This document shows positions 1-6,922 of a DNA stretch of 6,947 nt, piece after piece. Source of the stretch: an uncultured Eubacterium sp. (GTDB lineage: Bacteria > Bacillota > Clostridia > Oscillospirales > Acutalibacteraceae); the NCBI GenBank assembly GCA_910577215.1, contig CAJTMQ010000047.1, positions 5,635 to 12,581 on the forward strand. The letters run 5' to 3'. Positions within the stretch are counted from its first letter, which is position 1, and every line of letters begins with the position of its first letter. The notes below the pieces were generated by a model. It searched no databases, had not been told where the DNA came from, and was given only the letters and a program-made list of their open reading frames with translations. A program made the position numbers and the translations under genes.

Positions 1-110
1 CAGCTTCTGAAACTGTCTCAGCAGAATCTGTTTCTACAGACTCAATATTGTCAGCAATAATCTCTTCGCCTGTTTCCTGTGCTTCAACTGAAGCGTCCTC
101 ATCTTCGGTT
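1..110 (-). other. Acidic C-terminal tail coding region of FtsH
   Basis: Residues 621-657 after the protease core contain 14 Asp/Glu and no Lys/Arg, with a Thr/Ser/Ala/Val filler typical of a disordered tail. FtsH proteins often carry a variable C-terminal extension. This one is still open at the window edge, so its full length is unknown. Confidence 0.7.
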
Positions 111-1972
111 GCAGGCAATGCTCCTGTTTTCATAAGTGAATCAAATTCCTCACCTGTAATCTTTTCTCTTTCAAGCAAGGTTTCTGCAACAAGAACAAGT
201 TTATCATTATGCTCCGTAAGAATTTTCTTTGTTAAATCATAAGCATGACGCATCATTGCTTCAATTTCAGAATCAATTCTTGCCGATGTAGCTTCACTGT
301 AGTTGTTTACGTGACCGAAATCCTTTCCAAGGAAAACTTCATTATTTTCATCACTGTAAACGACAGGGCCTAAGTTTTCACTCATACCGTATTTTGATAC
401 CATATCACGGCAAATTTGCGTTGCACGCTGCAAATCATTTGAAGCACCCGTTGAAATATCGTCAAGAGAAATAGCTTCCGCAACTCTTCCGCCCATCATT
501 GAAACAAGAAGATCAAGCATTTCATTTTTGGAATTATAGTTTTCCTCCTGCGGCTGATACATAGTGTATCCGCCTGCACCAAGACCTCTCGGAATAATTG
601 AAATTTCCTGAACAGGATCATGATATTCAAGATAATATGCGGCAACCGCATGACCTGCCTCATGATAAGCGGTAAGCTTCTTCGCTTTTTCACTGTATTT
701 ATGAGATTTCTTTTCAGCACCCATCATAACCTTAGTGCTGGCATCCTGAATTTCTGCATAGCTGATTGCGTGCTTGTGGCGTCTTGCAGCAAGCAATGCT
801 GCTTCGTTGAGGAGGTTTTCAAGGTCAGCACCCGTAAACCCGATTGTGCTTTTTGCAACCTCTTTCAAATTAACATCAGGTGCAAGCGGCTTATTTCTTG
901 AATGAACTTTAAGAATATCCTCTCTGCCCTGTGTATCAGGTCTGTTAACAGTTACCTGACGGTCAAATCTGCCCGGTCTTAAAAGTGCAGGATCAAGTAC
1001 ATCAGGTCTGTTTGTTGCAGCAATTATAATAACACCGCTGTTGGTGCCGAAGCCATCCATTTCAACAAGAAGCTGATTGAGGGTCTGCTCTCTTTCATCA
1101 TTGCCGTTGCCCATACCGGTGCCTCTGTGCCTTCCCACAGCATCAATTTCATCAATAAATACAATTGCAGGTGCCTTTTTCATAGCCTGTGTAAACAAAT
1201 CTCTTACACGGCTTGCACCGACACCGACATACATTTCAACAAAATCCGAACCCGAAATTGAAAGGAATGGTACACCTGCTTCGCCTGCAACTGCTTTAGC
1301 AAGCAAGGTTTTACCTGTTCCGGGAGGACCGACAAGAAGCACTCCCTTAGGGATTCTTGCACCAAGCTCCGTGAATTTTTTAGGGTCTTTAAGGAAATCA
1401 ACAAGCTCCTCAAGGTCTTCCTTTTCTTCATCACAGCCTGCAACATCACTGAAGGTTTTAACATCATCACTTTCGCTTGCAACCTTAGCTTTTATTTTTC
1501 CAAAACCTAAAGATCTGCTGGTTTCACTGTTCATTGAATTGGTCATTTTTCTGATCATAAAGTAGCTTACCAATGACAGGGCTACAACAATAAACAATGT
1601 TGGCAGAAGATTCAAAATCCAGTTTCTGGAGGTGCTTGCCTTATAGTTATATTCAATCTGGTTATCCGGGTTTGCATCGTTATACTCATTAACACTTTCC
1701 CTTATATCCTCAAGGAAATAAGTAACACTTATAACAGTATATTTCTGCACCTTATCCGGCTCTTTAAAGGTTTTATACTCCATAGAGCCTGTTGTTAAAT
1801 CAATTTCAAAGGATTGAACTTCATTATTTTTAAACTGACTGACAATTTCACTGTATTTCGGAACCTCGTTGCTTTGACTGTTTATATAGTAATAAGCAGA
1901 TGCCGCAAGCAAAGCAAAGGTCAGAAAACAAATTATCAACGATTTCCAGTTTTTTTGTACATTATTATTCAT
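1..1972 (-). CDS. ftsH: ATP-dependent zinc metalloprotease FtsH (3' end cut by window)
   Basis: FtsH is a membrane-anchored hexameric AAA+ protease that degrades misassembled membrane proteins and selected regulators. I translated the frame by eye from the ATG at 1972: 657 codons run open to the window edge, with no internal stop. TM1 is at about 11-30, an extracytoplasmic domain at about 31-115, and TM2 at about 119-140. The AAA domain has Walker A GPPGTGKT at 215-222, Walker B IVFIDEID at 270-277, and the second region of homology with arginine fingers R332 and R335 (RPGR). The protease domain has the zinc site HEAGH at 437-441 and the third ligand D513 (ASNDLQRAT). The conserved end GEEFD is at 607-611. 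An acidic tail follows and continues out of the window. The pore-loop aromatic is Tyr248 (MYVGVGAS), where E. coli has Phe. The start overlaps the tilS stop as TAATG. Confidence 0.98.
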   Translation of the reverse strand, partial: MNNNVQKNWKSLIICFLTFALLAASAYYYINSQSNEVPKYSEIVSQFKNNEVQSFEIDLTTGSMEYKTFKEPDKVQKYTVISVTYFLEDIRESVNEYNDANPDNQIEYNYKASTSRNWILNLLPTLFIVVALSLVSYFMIRKMTNSMNSETSRSLGFGKIKAKVASESDDVKTFSDVAGCDEEKEDLEELVDFLKDPKKFTELGARIPKGVLLVGPPGTGKTLLAKAVAGEAGVPFLSISGSDFVEMYVGVGASRVRDLFTQAMKKAPAIVFIDEIDAVGRHRGTGMGNGNDEREQTLNQLLVEMDGFGTNSGVIIIAATNRPDVLDPALLRPGRFDRQVTVNRPDTQGREDILKVHSRNKPLAPDVNLKEVAKSTIGFTGADLENLLNEAALLAARRHKHAISYAEIQDASTKVMMGAEKKSHKYSEKAKKLTAYHEAGHAVAAYYLEYHDPVQEISIIPRGLGAGGYTMYQPQEENYNSKNEMLDLLVSMMGGRVAEAISLDDISTGASNDLQRATQICRDMVSKYGMSENLGPVVYSDENNEVFLGKDFGHVNNYSEATSARIDSEIEAMMRHAYDLTKKILTEHNDKLVLVAETLLEREKITGEEFDSLMKTGALPATEDEDASVEAQETGEEIIADNIESVETDSAETVSEA

Positions 1973-3279
1973 TAAGTATTGTCCTCCGCGGAAACATTTA
2001 TGATTAGAATATTCTTTGTTGATTCATCGGTTTTAACTCTTTCATCAACACAGTAACCGTAAATGCCGATAATCCCATTATCATCCGTTAAAACAGGAAT
2101 TTGGCTTCTTGCTTCAACAGGAATTTCTAATTCATTAAATAATTTTTTTAATGTTTTAGTGCAGCCACGATTTGCAGGAGAAATTTTATCTCCTTCTTCC
2201 CTGCTGCGAACAATTATATTGCCAACTATTTTATCACAGTCACAATAAAAATCAAACTTTTTACCGCATAATTCACATTTATTTAAAAAATCAGCTGCGG
2301 AAAGTATTTCAGTTTCTGATATATAGCTAACATTTTTAGCTGTATTAACAACATCTGCTATGCGTAACGATTTTTTATTTGATAAAGCATAAATATTTCC
2401 GCTTATCTGTGTTTTAGACGGCTTATAAAGAAGCTTCAGGATTTCTGATAAATGAAATTCGTTAAGCTTCAAATTATAAAAAGAAAAATAATTAATAATA
2501 ATTCTTTTCCGAATGGCAACAGGATATTTTTTCAGTTCTTCGATATCAAGAGTTTTTCCGTCATAAACTGAACTCATTGCCTGATTTGCCGAATTTTCTA
2601 TAAATTCGCTGTCCTCATTTACACTTTCAATGAAACGCAAAAACATATTTTCGTATTCATTGTTAAGCTGACCAAAAAGAGGCAGAATATTATTTCTAAT
2701 GTGATTTCTGCTGTAGTCACCACTGCTGTTTGTTGAATCAACGCAATATTTTATGTGATTACTATTCAGATAATCTCTTATTTCTTTACCTGAAATACTA
2801 AGCAAAGGTCTTATTATCTTTCCTCTTACAGCAGGAATTCCGCATAAGCCTTTTATTGATGTTCCGCGTGCCAATCGAAACAGCAGAGTTTCTATGTTGT
2901 CTGTTAAATTGTGTGCCGTTGCAATTTTATCACATTCAATTGAATTGAAAAATTCATATCTTCTGTTTCTGCTGTATTCCTCAACGCCAAGACCAACCGC
3001 CTTAGATTCCTCAGCAGCATGAATATGAAGCGTAAAGCATTCAATATTGTTTTCTTCACAAAAACGCTCAACAAATCTGCAATCGGAAAGACTTTCTTCT
3101 CCCCTTATGCCGTGCTCTATATGTGCCGCTTTTAAGGTAAGATTATACTCATTTCTTATGCTGAGTAAAAATTCAGCAAGAAAAACAGAATCTGCACCAC
3201 CTGATAAACCAATCAGAACGGTATCATTTTTTGATAAAAGATTATACTTATTTATTGTTTTAAAGATTTTATCATTCAT
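1972..3279 (-). CDS. tilS: tRNA(Ile)-lysidine synthetase TilS
   Basis: TilS joins lysine to C34 of the CAU-anticodon tRNA-Ile using ATP, so that the tRNA reads AUA rather than AUG; it is essential and cytosolic. From the ATG at 3279 the product has 435 residues. It shows the N-type PP-loop SGGADS at 26-31, HIEHGIRGEES at 53-63, TAHNLTDNIET at 121-131, RGTSIKGLCGIP at 138-149, and DSTNSSGDYSRNHIR at 181-195. The C-terminal TilS domain starts near 357 (VRSREEGDKI) and holds KTLKKLFNELEIP. A TTG-initiated reading from 3321 adds 14 residues but overlaps dnaB by 50 bases and lacks a Shine-Dalgarno. The ATG places the PP-loop at the usual distance from the N-terminus. Neither start has a clear ribosome binding site; ATGAATGA overlap with dnaB suggests reinitiation. 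Four cysteines (335, 338, 346, 348) form an unusual cluster. The gene looks more A+T-rich than its neighbours. Confidence 0.96.
   Translation of the reverse strand: MNDKIFKTINKYNLLSKNDTVLIGLSGGADSVFLAEFLLSIRNEYNLTLKAAHIEHGIRGEESLSDCRFVERFCEENNIECFTLHIHAAEESKAVGLGVEEYSRNRRYEFFNSIECDKIATAHNLTDNIETLLFRLARGTSIKGLCGIPAVRGKIIRPLLSISGKEIRDYLNSNHIKYCVDSTNSSGDYSRNHIRNNILPLFGQLNNEYENMFLRFIESVNEDSEFIENSANQAMSSVYDGKTLDIEELKKYPVAIRKRIIINYFSFYNLKLNEFHLSEILKLLYKPSKTQISGNIYALSNKKSLRIADVVNTAKNVSYISETEILSAADFLNKCELCGKKFDFYCDCDKIVGNIIVRSREEGDKISPANRGCTKTLKKLFNELEIPVEARSQIPVLTDDNGIIGIYGYCVDERVKTDESTKNILIINVSAEDNT
1982..1987 (-). promoter_or_regulatory. Ribosome binding site of ftsH inside the end of tilS
   Basis: The minus strand reads GGAGGA, 9 bases before the ftsH ATG, and lies in the Ala-Glu-Asp codons near the end of tilS. 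Together with the TAATG stop/start overlap it indicates coupled translation of tilS and ftsH. Confidence 0.8.
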
Positions 3280-4639
3280 ACTTTTTATCAATGCTTCTGA
3301 ATCTGGTAAATTCTTTATCAAATGTCATTTCAATCGTTCCTGTAGCACCGTGACGGTTTTTGGCAACAATAAGCTCGGTTAAGTTTGCATCAACCTCATC
3401 CTGCTTATCCTCATCAACCTCATTTCTGTAATAGTCCTCACGGTAAAGAAACATAACAATATCCGCATCCTGCTCAATGGAGCCTGATTCCCTTAAATCC
3501 GAAAGCTGCGGCTTATGGCTTTTTCCTCTGCCCTCTGTTCCACGGGAAAGCTGAGCACAGCAAATAACAGGAATGTTAAGATCTTTAGCAAGCATTTTGA
3601 GATTTCTTGTTATTTCGGAAACCTCCTGAACCCTGTTTTCCTTATGAGTGGCAGACTGAATAAGACCAAGATAGTCAATGATAATTATATCAACATTTTT
3701 CAGTCGCCTTACTCTTGATTTAATTTCAGGAACGGTAATGGAAGACGTATCATCAAGATAAAGCTCAACATCCTCATAGTCACCTGTTGCATTGCCAAGC
3801 CTTATCCATTCATCATCCGTGAGTTCACCTGTACGCAGCTTGTTGCTGGGCACACCTGCGTGAGCGGCAAGAAGTCTTTCGGCAAGCTGTTCCTTAGTCA
3901 TCTCAAGGCTGAAAAAAATACATTTCTTCTTTGCAAGCATTGTAACATTCTGTGCAAGGTTAAGCGCAAAAGATGTTTTACCCATTGCAGGACGCGCACC
4001 TACAAGAATGAAATCGGATTTATTAAGACCTGTTATGTATTTATCAAGCATACCGAAGCCGGACGGTATTGCTTTAAACTGGTCTTTTTCTTCACCCGTA
4101 AGCTTATATAAACGGTCATAAACACCGTTTATGATGACATCTGAAACCTTTCTCGGTCCCGTAACATCTCTGCCCTGACGGATGTCATATATTTTCTGTT
4201 CAGCCGAATCAAGCAGCATGTTGGCATCTGCACCGCCGCCTGTTGCCTGCTCAATGATTTCCTGAGAGGTTATAATAAGTGTGCGGAGAAAGTATTGCTC
4301 CTCAACAATTTTTGCATATGTTTCAACATTAGCAGTTGACGGAACACTATCCTTCAAAGTAAGCAGGTATTCCCTTCCGCCTGCAACATCATACTGACCT
4401 TCCTTTGCAAGAACATCAGCTATAACAACCGGGTCAATCTTAGCCTTTGAGCCTGTATACATAGAAAGCATTGAGCCGAAAATGACTCTGTGCTGCGGAA
4501 GATAGAAATATTCCTGCTTAACTCGGTTCGTAACATCTTCCATACATTCAGGATCTGTTAAAACCGCACCAAGCACAGCCTGCTCTGCTTCAAGGCTGTA
4601 TGGCAGTGTTATTGAATTTGAAGTATTCATATCAGGCAT
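3272..4639 (-). CDS. dnaB: Replicative DNA helicase DnaB
   Basis: DnaB is the hexameric, ATP-driven helicase that unwinds DNA ahead of the replisome; Bacillus calls this protein DnaC. Counting from the ATG at 4639 it has 455 residues, normal for the family and with no intein. The N-terminal primase-interacting domain begins at LPYSLEAEQAVLGAVL (about 12-27). The RecA-like domain holds Walker A GARPAMGKT at 214-222, the SLEM motif at about 244-247, Walker B IIIIDY at 318-323, the CAQLSRG and SDLRESGSIEQDAD blocks at about 361-393, and the C-terminal KNRHGATG with the likely arginine finger R429. Two starts compete. The ATG at 4648 is fused to the AAGGA site, whereas the ATG at 4639 lies 8 bases after it, so 4639 is preferred. 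The stop overlaps the tilS start by 8 bases (ATGAATGA). It is a member of the rplI-dnaB unit. Confidence 0.97.
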   Translation of the reverse strand: MPDMNTSNSITLPYSLEAEQAVLGAVLTDPECMEDVTNRVKQEYFYLPQHRVIFGSMLSMYTGSKAKIDPVVIADVLAKEGQYDVAGGREYLLTLKDSVPSTANVETYAKIVEEQYFLRTLIITSQEIIEQATGGGADANMLLDSAEQKIYDIRQGRDVTGPRKVSDVIINGVYDRLYKLTGEEKDQFKAIPSGFGMLDKYITGLNKSDFILVGARPAMGKTSFALNLAQNVTMLAKKKCIFFSLEMTKEQLAERLLAAHAGVPSNKLRTGELTDDEWIRLGNATGDYEDVELYLDDTSSITVPEIKSRVRRLKNVDIIIIDYLGLIQSATHKENRVQEVSEITRNLKMLAKDLNIPVICCAQLSRGTEGRGKSHKPQLSDLRESGSIEQDADIVMFLYREDYYRNEVDEDKQDEVDANLTELIVAKNRHGATGTIEMTFDKEFTRFRSIDKKYE

Positions 4640-4647
4640 TTTAATCA

Positions 4648-4652
4648 TCCTT
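4648..4652 (-). promoter_or_regulatory. Ribosome binding site deciding the dnaB start
   Basis: AAGGA on the minus strand sits 8 bases before the ATG at 4639 but directly overlaps the in-frame ATG at 4648. This spacing favours the shorter protein beginning MPDMNTS. The choice changes only three residues. Confidence 0.65.
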
Positions 4653-4675
4653 ATCCCATTTGGAAATTATTATTT

Positions 4676-5119
4676 TTAAGCTTCTGCTACCTGAATGTAG
4701 ATTTTAGCCGTTATGCCTTGGTAAACCTTAACCTCAGCCTCTGTTGTGCCGAATTGTTTAATATCAGCCATTGCAATTTTGCGTTTATCAATATCAAGAT
4801 TCATTTCAGCCTTGATTTTAGCCGAAACATCCTTTGCAGTAACGGAACCGAAAAGCTTACCGTTTGCACCTGCTTTGGCAGTTAACTTAAAGGTTTTGCC
4901 TTCAAGTTTCTGAGCATCTGCCTGCGCTGCTTTTATCTCTTCAGCTTTATGATATTTCTTTGCATTTTCTTTATTGTTAAAATCATTCATTGCAGTTGCA
5001 TTTGCTTCAACTGCAAGACCCTTAGGAAAAAGGAAGTTTCTTGCATAACCGTCTGATGCGTTGACAAGCTCGCCTTTTTTTCCAAGACCTTTAACGTCTG
5101 CCTTTAAAATAACTTTCAT
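4676..5119 (-). CDS. rplI: 50S ribosomal protein L9 (bL9)
   Basis: L9 binds 23S rRNA near the base of the L1 stalk and extends from the large subunit; it helps keep reading frame and limits mRNA slippage. The 147-residue product is full length for the family (about 148). The N-terminal signature is clear: MKVILKADVKGLGKKGE at 1-17, then GYARNFLFPKGLA at about 24-36. A charged central helix (about 40-75) and a C-terminal domain (GKLFGSVT to the end) follow. The position usually held by Val in the signature, after the GKKGE block, is Ala (NASDGY), a conservative change. The start has a strong AAGGAGG site 8 bases upstream. The gene lies 13 bases after the RNase J stop and about 36 bases before the preferred dnaB start, with no terminator on either side, so cotranscription with both is likely. 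The rplI-dnaB pairing is conserved in Firmicutes. Confidence 0.98.
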   Translation of the reverse strand: MKVILKADVKGLGKKGELVNASDGYARNFLFPKGLAVEANATAMNDFNNKENAKKYHKAEEIKAAQADAQKLEGKTFKLTAKAGANGKLFGSVTAKDVSAKIKAEMNLDIDKRKIAMADIKQFGTTEAEVKVYQGITAKIYIQVAEA

Positions 5120-5127
5120 AAATTCAT

Positions 5128-5134
5128 CCTCCTT
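5128..5134 (-). promoter_or_regulatory. Strong ribosome binding site of rplI, overlapping the RNase J stop codon
   Basis: The minus strand reads AAGGAGG, a near-perfect anti-16S match, 8 bases before the rplI ATG. Its first two bases are the last two of the TAA stop (5135-5133) of the RNase J gene. A ribosome terminating on RNase J would therefore cover the rplI initiation site, which fits translational coupling. Confidence 0.9.
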
Positions 5135-6908
5135 ATATTTCCATTAAAACAGGTAAAATCATAGGGCTGCGCTTTGTTTTTTCATACATTAAATGAGAAA
5201 TTTCGTCACGCAGCTTTCCCTTAACCGTATTCCAGTCATGATATTTGCTGTCATAAGTTTCTTCAATAATTCTGCAGGCCAACTCACGTGCAGAATTCAT
5301 TAAATCTTCATTTTCTCTTACATAAACAAAGCCTCTGCTGACAATATCGGGTCCGCTTTCAATTTCACCTGTGTAAGTATTGATTGTTGCAACAACAACA
5401 ATTAATCCATCCTGTGAAAGGTGCTTACGGTCATTAAGAACAATATTGCCTACATCGCCTACACCGATTCCGTCAACATAAACCTCGCCGCTCGGAACAG
5501 TATCTATATCCTTAATGCCATCCTCTGAAATCTCAATATGATTGCCGATTGTTCCGATATATATACTTTCCTTGCTGAAACCCATAGACTGCGCAAGAAG
5601 CGCATGCTTCTGAAGATGCTTCTGTTCACCGTGTACAGGAATGAAAAACTTTGGTTTGATAATACCCATCATCAATTTAAGCTCTTCCTGACAGGCATGA
5701 CCTGAAACGTGAACCTCATACATCTTTTCGTAGATAACCTCAATTCCGCGTTTCATAAGCTCATTAACAACATTTCCGACCATTTTTTCATTACCCGGAA
5801 TAGGTGTTGCAGAAATTATAACATAATCATTGGGTGAAACAACAACCTTTCTGTGCTCGCCGAATGCCATTTTTGTTAAAGCACTCATAGGTTCACCCTG
5901 TGAGCCTGTTGTGATGATAACAAGATGTTCATCCTCATAATTTTTGATATTATCAATATTGATTAAAATATTTTTCGGAACATTAAGATAACCAAGCTCT
6001 TCGCCGACCTGCACAAGATTTTCAAGGCTTCTGCCGATAACCGCAACCTTGCGCTTAGACTGCTGAGCAACATCAATAATCTGCTGAACGCGATGAATAT
6101 TGGATGCAAAGGTTGCAACCACAATTCTGCGCTTTCCTGCTTTTCTGAACAGATTAACAAATGATTCGCCAACAGTTTTTTCACTCATCGTGTAACCGGG
6201 ACGTTCAGCATTTGTTGAATCCTGAAATAGAGCAAGAACACCTTTTTTTCCGTATTCTGCAAATCTGGTTAAATCAATCATATCACCGTCTACAGGAGTT
6301 GTATCAATTTTAAAGTCACCTGTATGAATAAGAATGCCTGCAGGGCAGCGTATTGCTAGACCTACCGCATCCGGAATTGAATGATTAACGTGAATCAGCT
6401 CAATATTGAATGAACCCAATGTAATATTATCGTGCGGCTTTATTTCAACCAGCTTTGCACTTTCCAAAAGACCATGCTCTTTGAGCTTGCCTTTAATAAG
6501 TCCAATTGTTAATTTAGTTGCGTATATCGGAATGTTAACCTTTTTCAATAAGTAAGCAATACCGCCGATATGATCCTCGTGACCGTGTGTAATAATCAAA
6601 CCTCTTATTTTACTTATATTTTTTTCAATATAAGTAAAATCAGGTATTACAAGGTCTACACCGGGAAGCTCATCACCGGGAAAAGCAATTCCGCAGTCTA
6701 AAATGAACATATCCTCCTTGTATTCATAAACAGTCATATTCTTACCGATTTCATTCATACCGCCCAGGAAAGCAACACGAACAGACTCCTTAGCCTTTGG
6801 AGGCTGGAGTGAAGGCTTCTTATTGACCTTGCGATAAGTATAATAGCGCTTTTTGGAATTCCGTTTTCCGCCCGCACTCTTATCGTTTGGTGTATTCTGT
6901 TTTGCCAT
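5133..6908 (-). CDS. rnj: Ribonuclease J (metallo-beta-lactamase/beta-CASP RNase)
   Basis: RNase J is a zinc-dependent 5'-to-3' exo- and endoribonuclease of mRNA decay and rRNA maturation, acting in the cytoplasm. The 591-residue product shows the beta-lactamase motifs in order: D71 in the LDCG strand, HGHEDH at 108-113, H176 in NHSIPD, D198 in HTGDFK, and H426 in PVHGE. The beta-CASP region lies between them, with GSQGEP at 335-340 and VSGH at 401-404. The C-terminal domain ends in EKTKRSPMILPVLMEI, which closely matches the end of Bacillus RNase J1. The family is usually about 555 residues. The surplus is a Lys/Arg-rich, probably disordered N-terminus of about 40 residues (KRNSKKRYYTYRK at 15-27). 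The start is supported by an AAGGAG site 8 bases upstream. It is first in the visible gene run and its stop overlaps the rplI ribosome binding site. J1 versus J2 cannot be assigned from this window alone, so the generic symbol rnj is used. A perfect hairpin lies within codons 90-101. Confidence 0.97.
   Translation of the reverse strand: MAKQNTPNDKSAGGKRNSKKRYYTYRKVNKKPSLQPPKAKESVRVAFLGGMNEIGKNMTVYEYKEDMFILDCGIAFPGDELPGVDLVIPDFTYIEKNISKIRGLIITHGHEDHIGGIAYLLKKVNIPIYATKLTIGLIKGKLKEHGLLESAKLVEIKPHDNITLGSFNIELIHVNHSIPDAVGLAIRCPAGILIHTGDFKIDTTPVDGDMIDLTRFAEYGKKGVLALFQDSTNAERPGYTMSEKTVGESFVNLFRKAGKRRIVVATFASNIHRVQQIIDVAQQSKRKVAVIGRSLENLVQVGEELGYLNVPKNILINIDNIKNYEDEHLVIITTGSQGEPMSALTKMAFGEHRKVVVSPNDYVIISATPIPGNEKMVGNVVNELMKRGIEVIYEKMYEVHVSGHACQEELKLMMGIIKPKFFIPVHGEQKHLQKHALLAQSMGFSKESIYIGTIGNHIEISEDGIKDIDTVPSGEVYVDGIGVGDVGNIVLNDRKHLSQDGLIVVVATINTYTGEIESGPDIVSRGFVYVRENEDLMNSARELACRIIEETYDSKYHDWNTVKGKLRDEISHLMYEKTKRSPMILPVLMEI
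6607..6640 (-). repeat. Perfect 14-bp inverted repeat (hairpin) inside RNase J coding region
   Basis: Arms 6607-6620 (attttacttatatt on the + strand) and 6627-6640 (aatataagtaaaat) are exact reverse complements, separated by a 6-base loop. In the mRNA the stem has 13 A-U pairs and one G-C pair, so it is long but weak. It covers codons 90-101 (DFTYIEKNISKI), shortly before the catalytic HGHEDH. There is no following U-run, so it is not an intrinsic terminator. The structure is seen directly; any regulatory role is inference. Confidence 0.75.
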
Positions 6909-6916
6909 TAAATTTT

Positions 6917-6922
6917 CTCCTT
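6917..6922 (-). promoter_or_regulatory. Ribosome binding site of RNase J gene
   Basis: The minus strand reads AAGGAG here, followed by an 8-base spacer and the ATG at 6908. This fixes the RNase J start and shows that the basic N-terminal extension is translated. Only 25 bases remain upstream in the window, and no credible promoter can be placed in them. Confidence 0.85.

Noticed and set aside
620..901. A 93-codon + strand open frame opposite the FtsH protease domain
   Set aside because: It lies opposite the HEAGH-containing region of ftsH, is cysteine-rich by mirror effect, and shows no known motif.
1077..1565. A 162-codon open frame on the + strand opposite the AAA domain of ftsH
   Set aside because: It is fully antisense to highly conserved ftsH codons, has Ser/Pro/Leu-rich low-complexity composition typical of a mirrored frame, and has no recognisable domain.
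3047..3382. A 111-codon + strand open frame across the tilS/dnaB junction
   Set aside because: It is antisense to two well-supported genes, with no family resemblance and no ribosome site I could recognise.
4640..4675. rplI-dnaB intergenic gap as a possible terminator or promoter
   Set aside because: It is only about 36 bases, has no G/C stem followed by a U-run, and is largely occupied by the dnaB ribosome binding site.
5604..5624. 9-base direct repeat (atgcttctg) with a 12-base period in the RNase J gene
   Set aside because: It encodes QKHLQKH in a region of the family already rich in such residues; two short copies give no evidence of a functional repeat.
5952..5963. 12-bp perfect palindrome (atcaatattgat) in the RNase J gene
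   Set aside because: It has no loop, is very A+T-rich, and encodes ordinary Ile/Asn/Asp codons, so it is likely chance.
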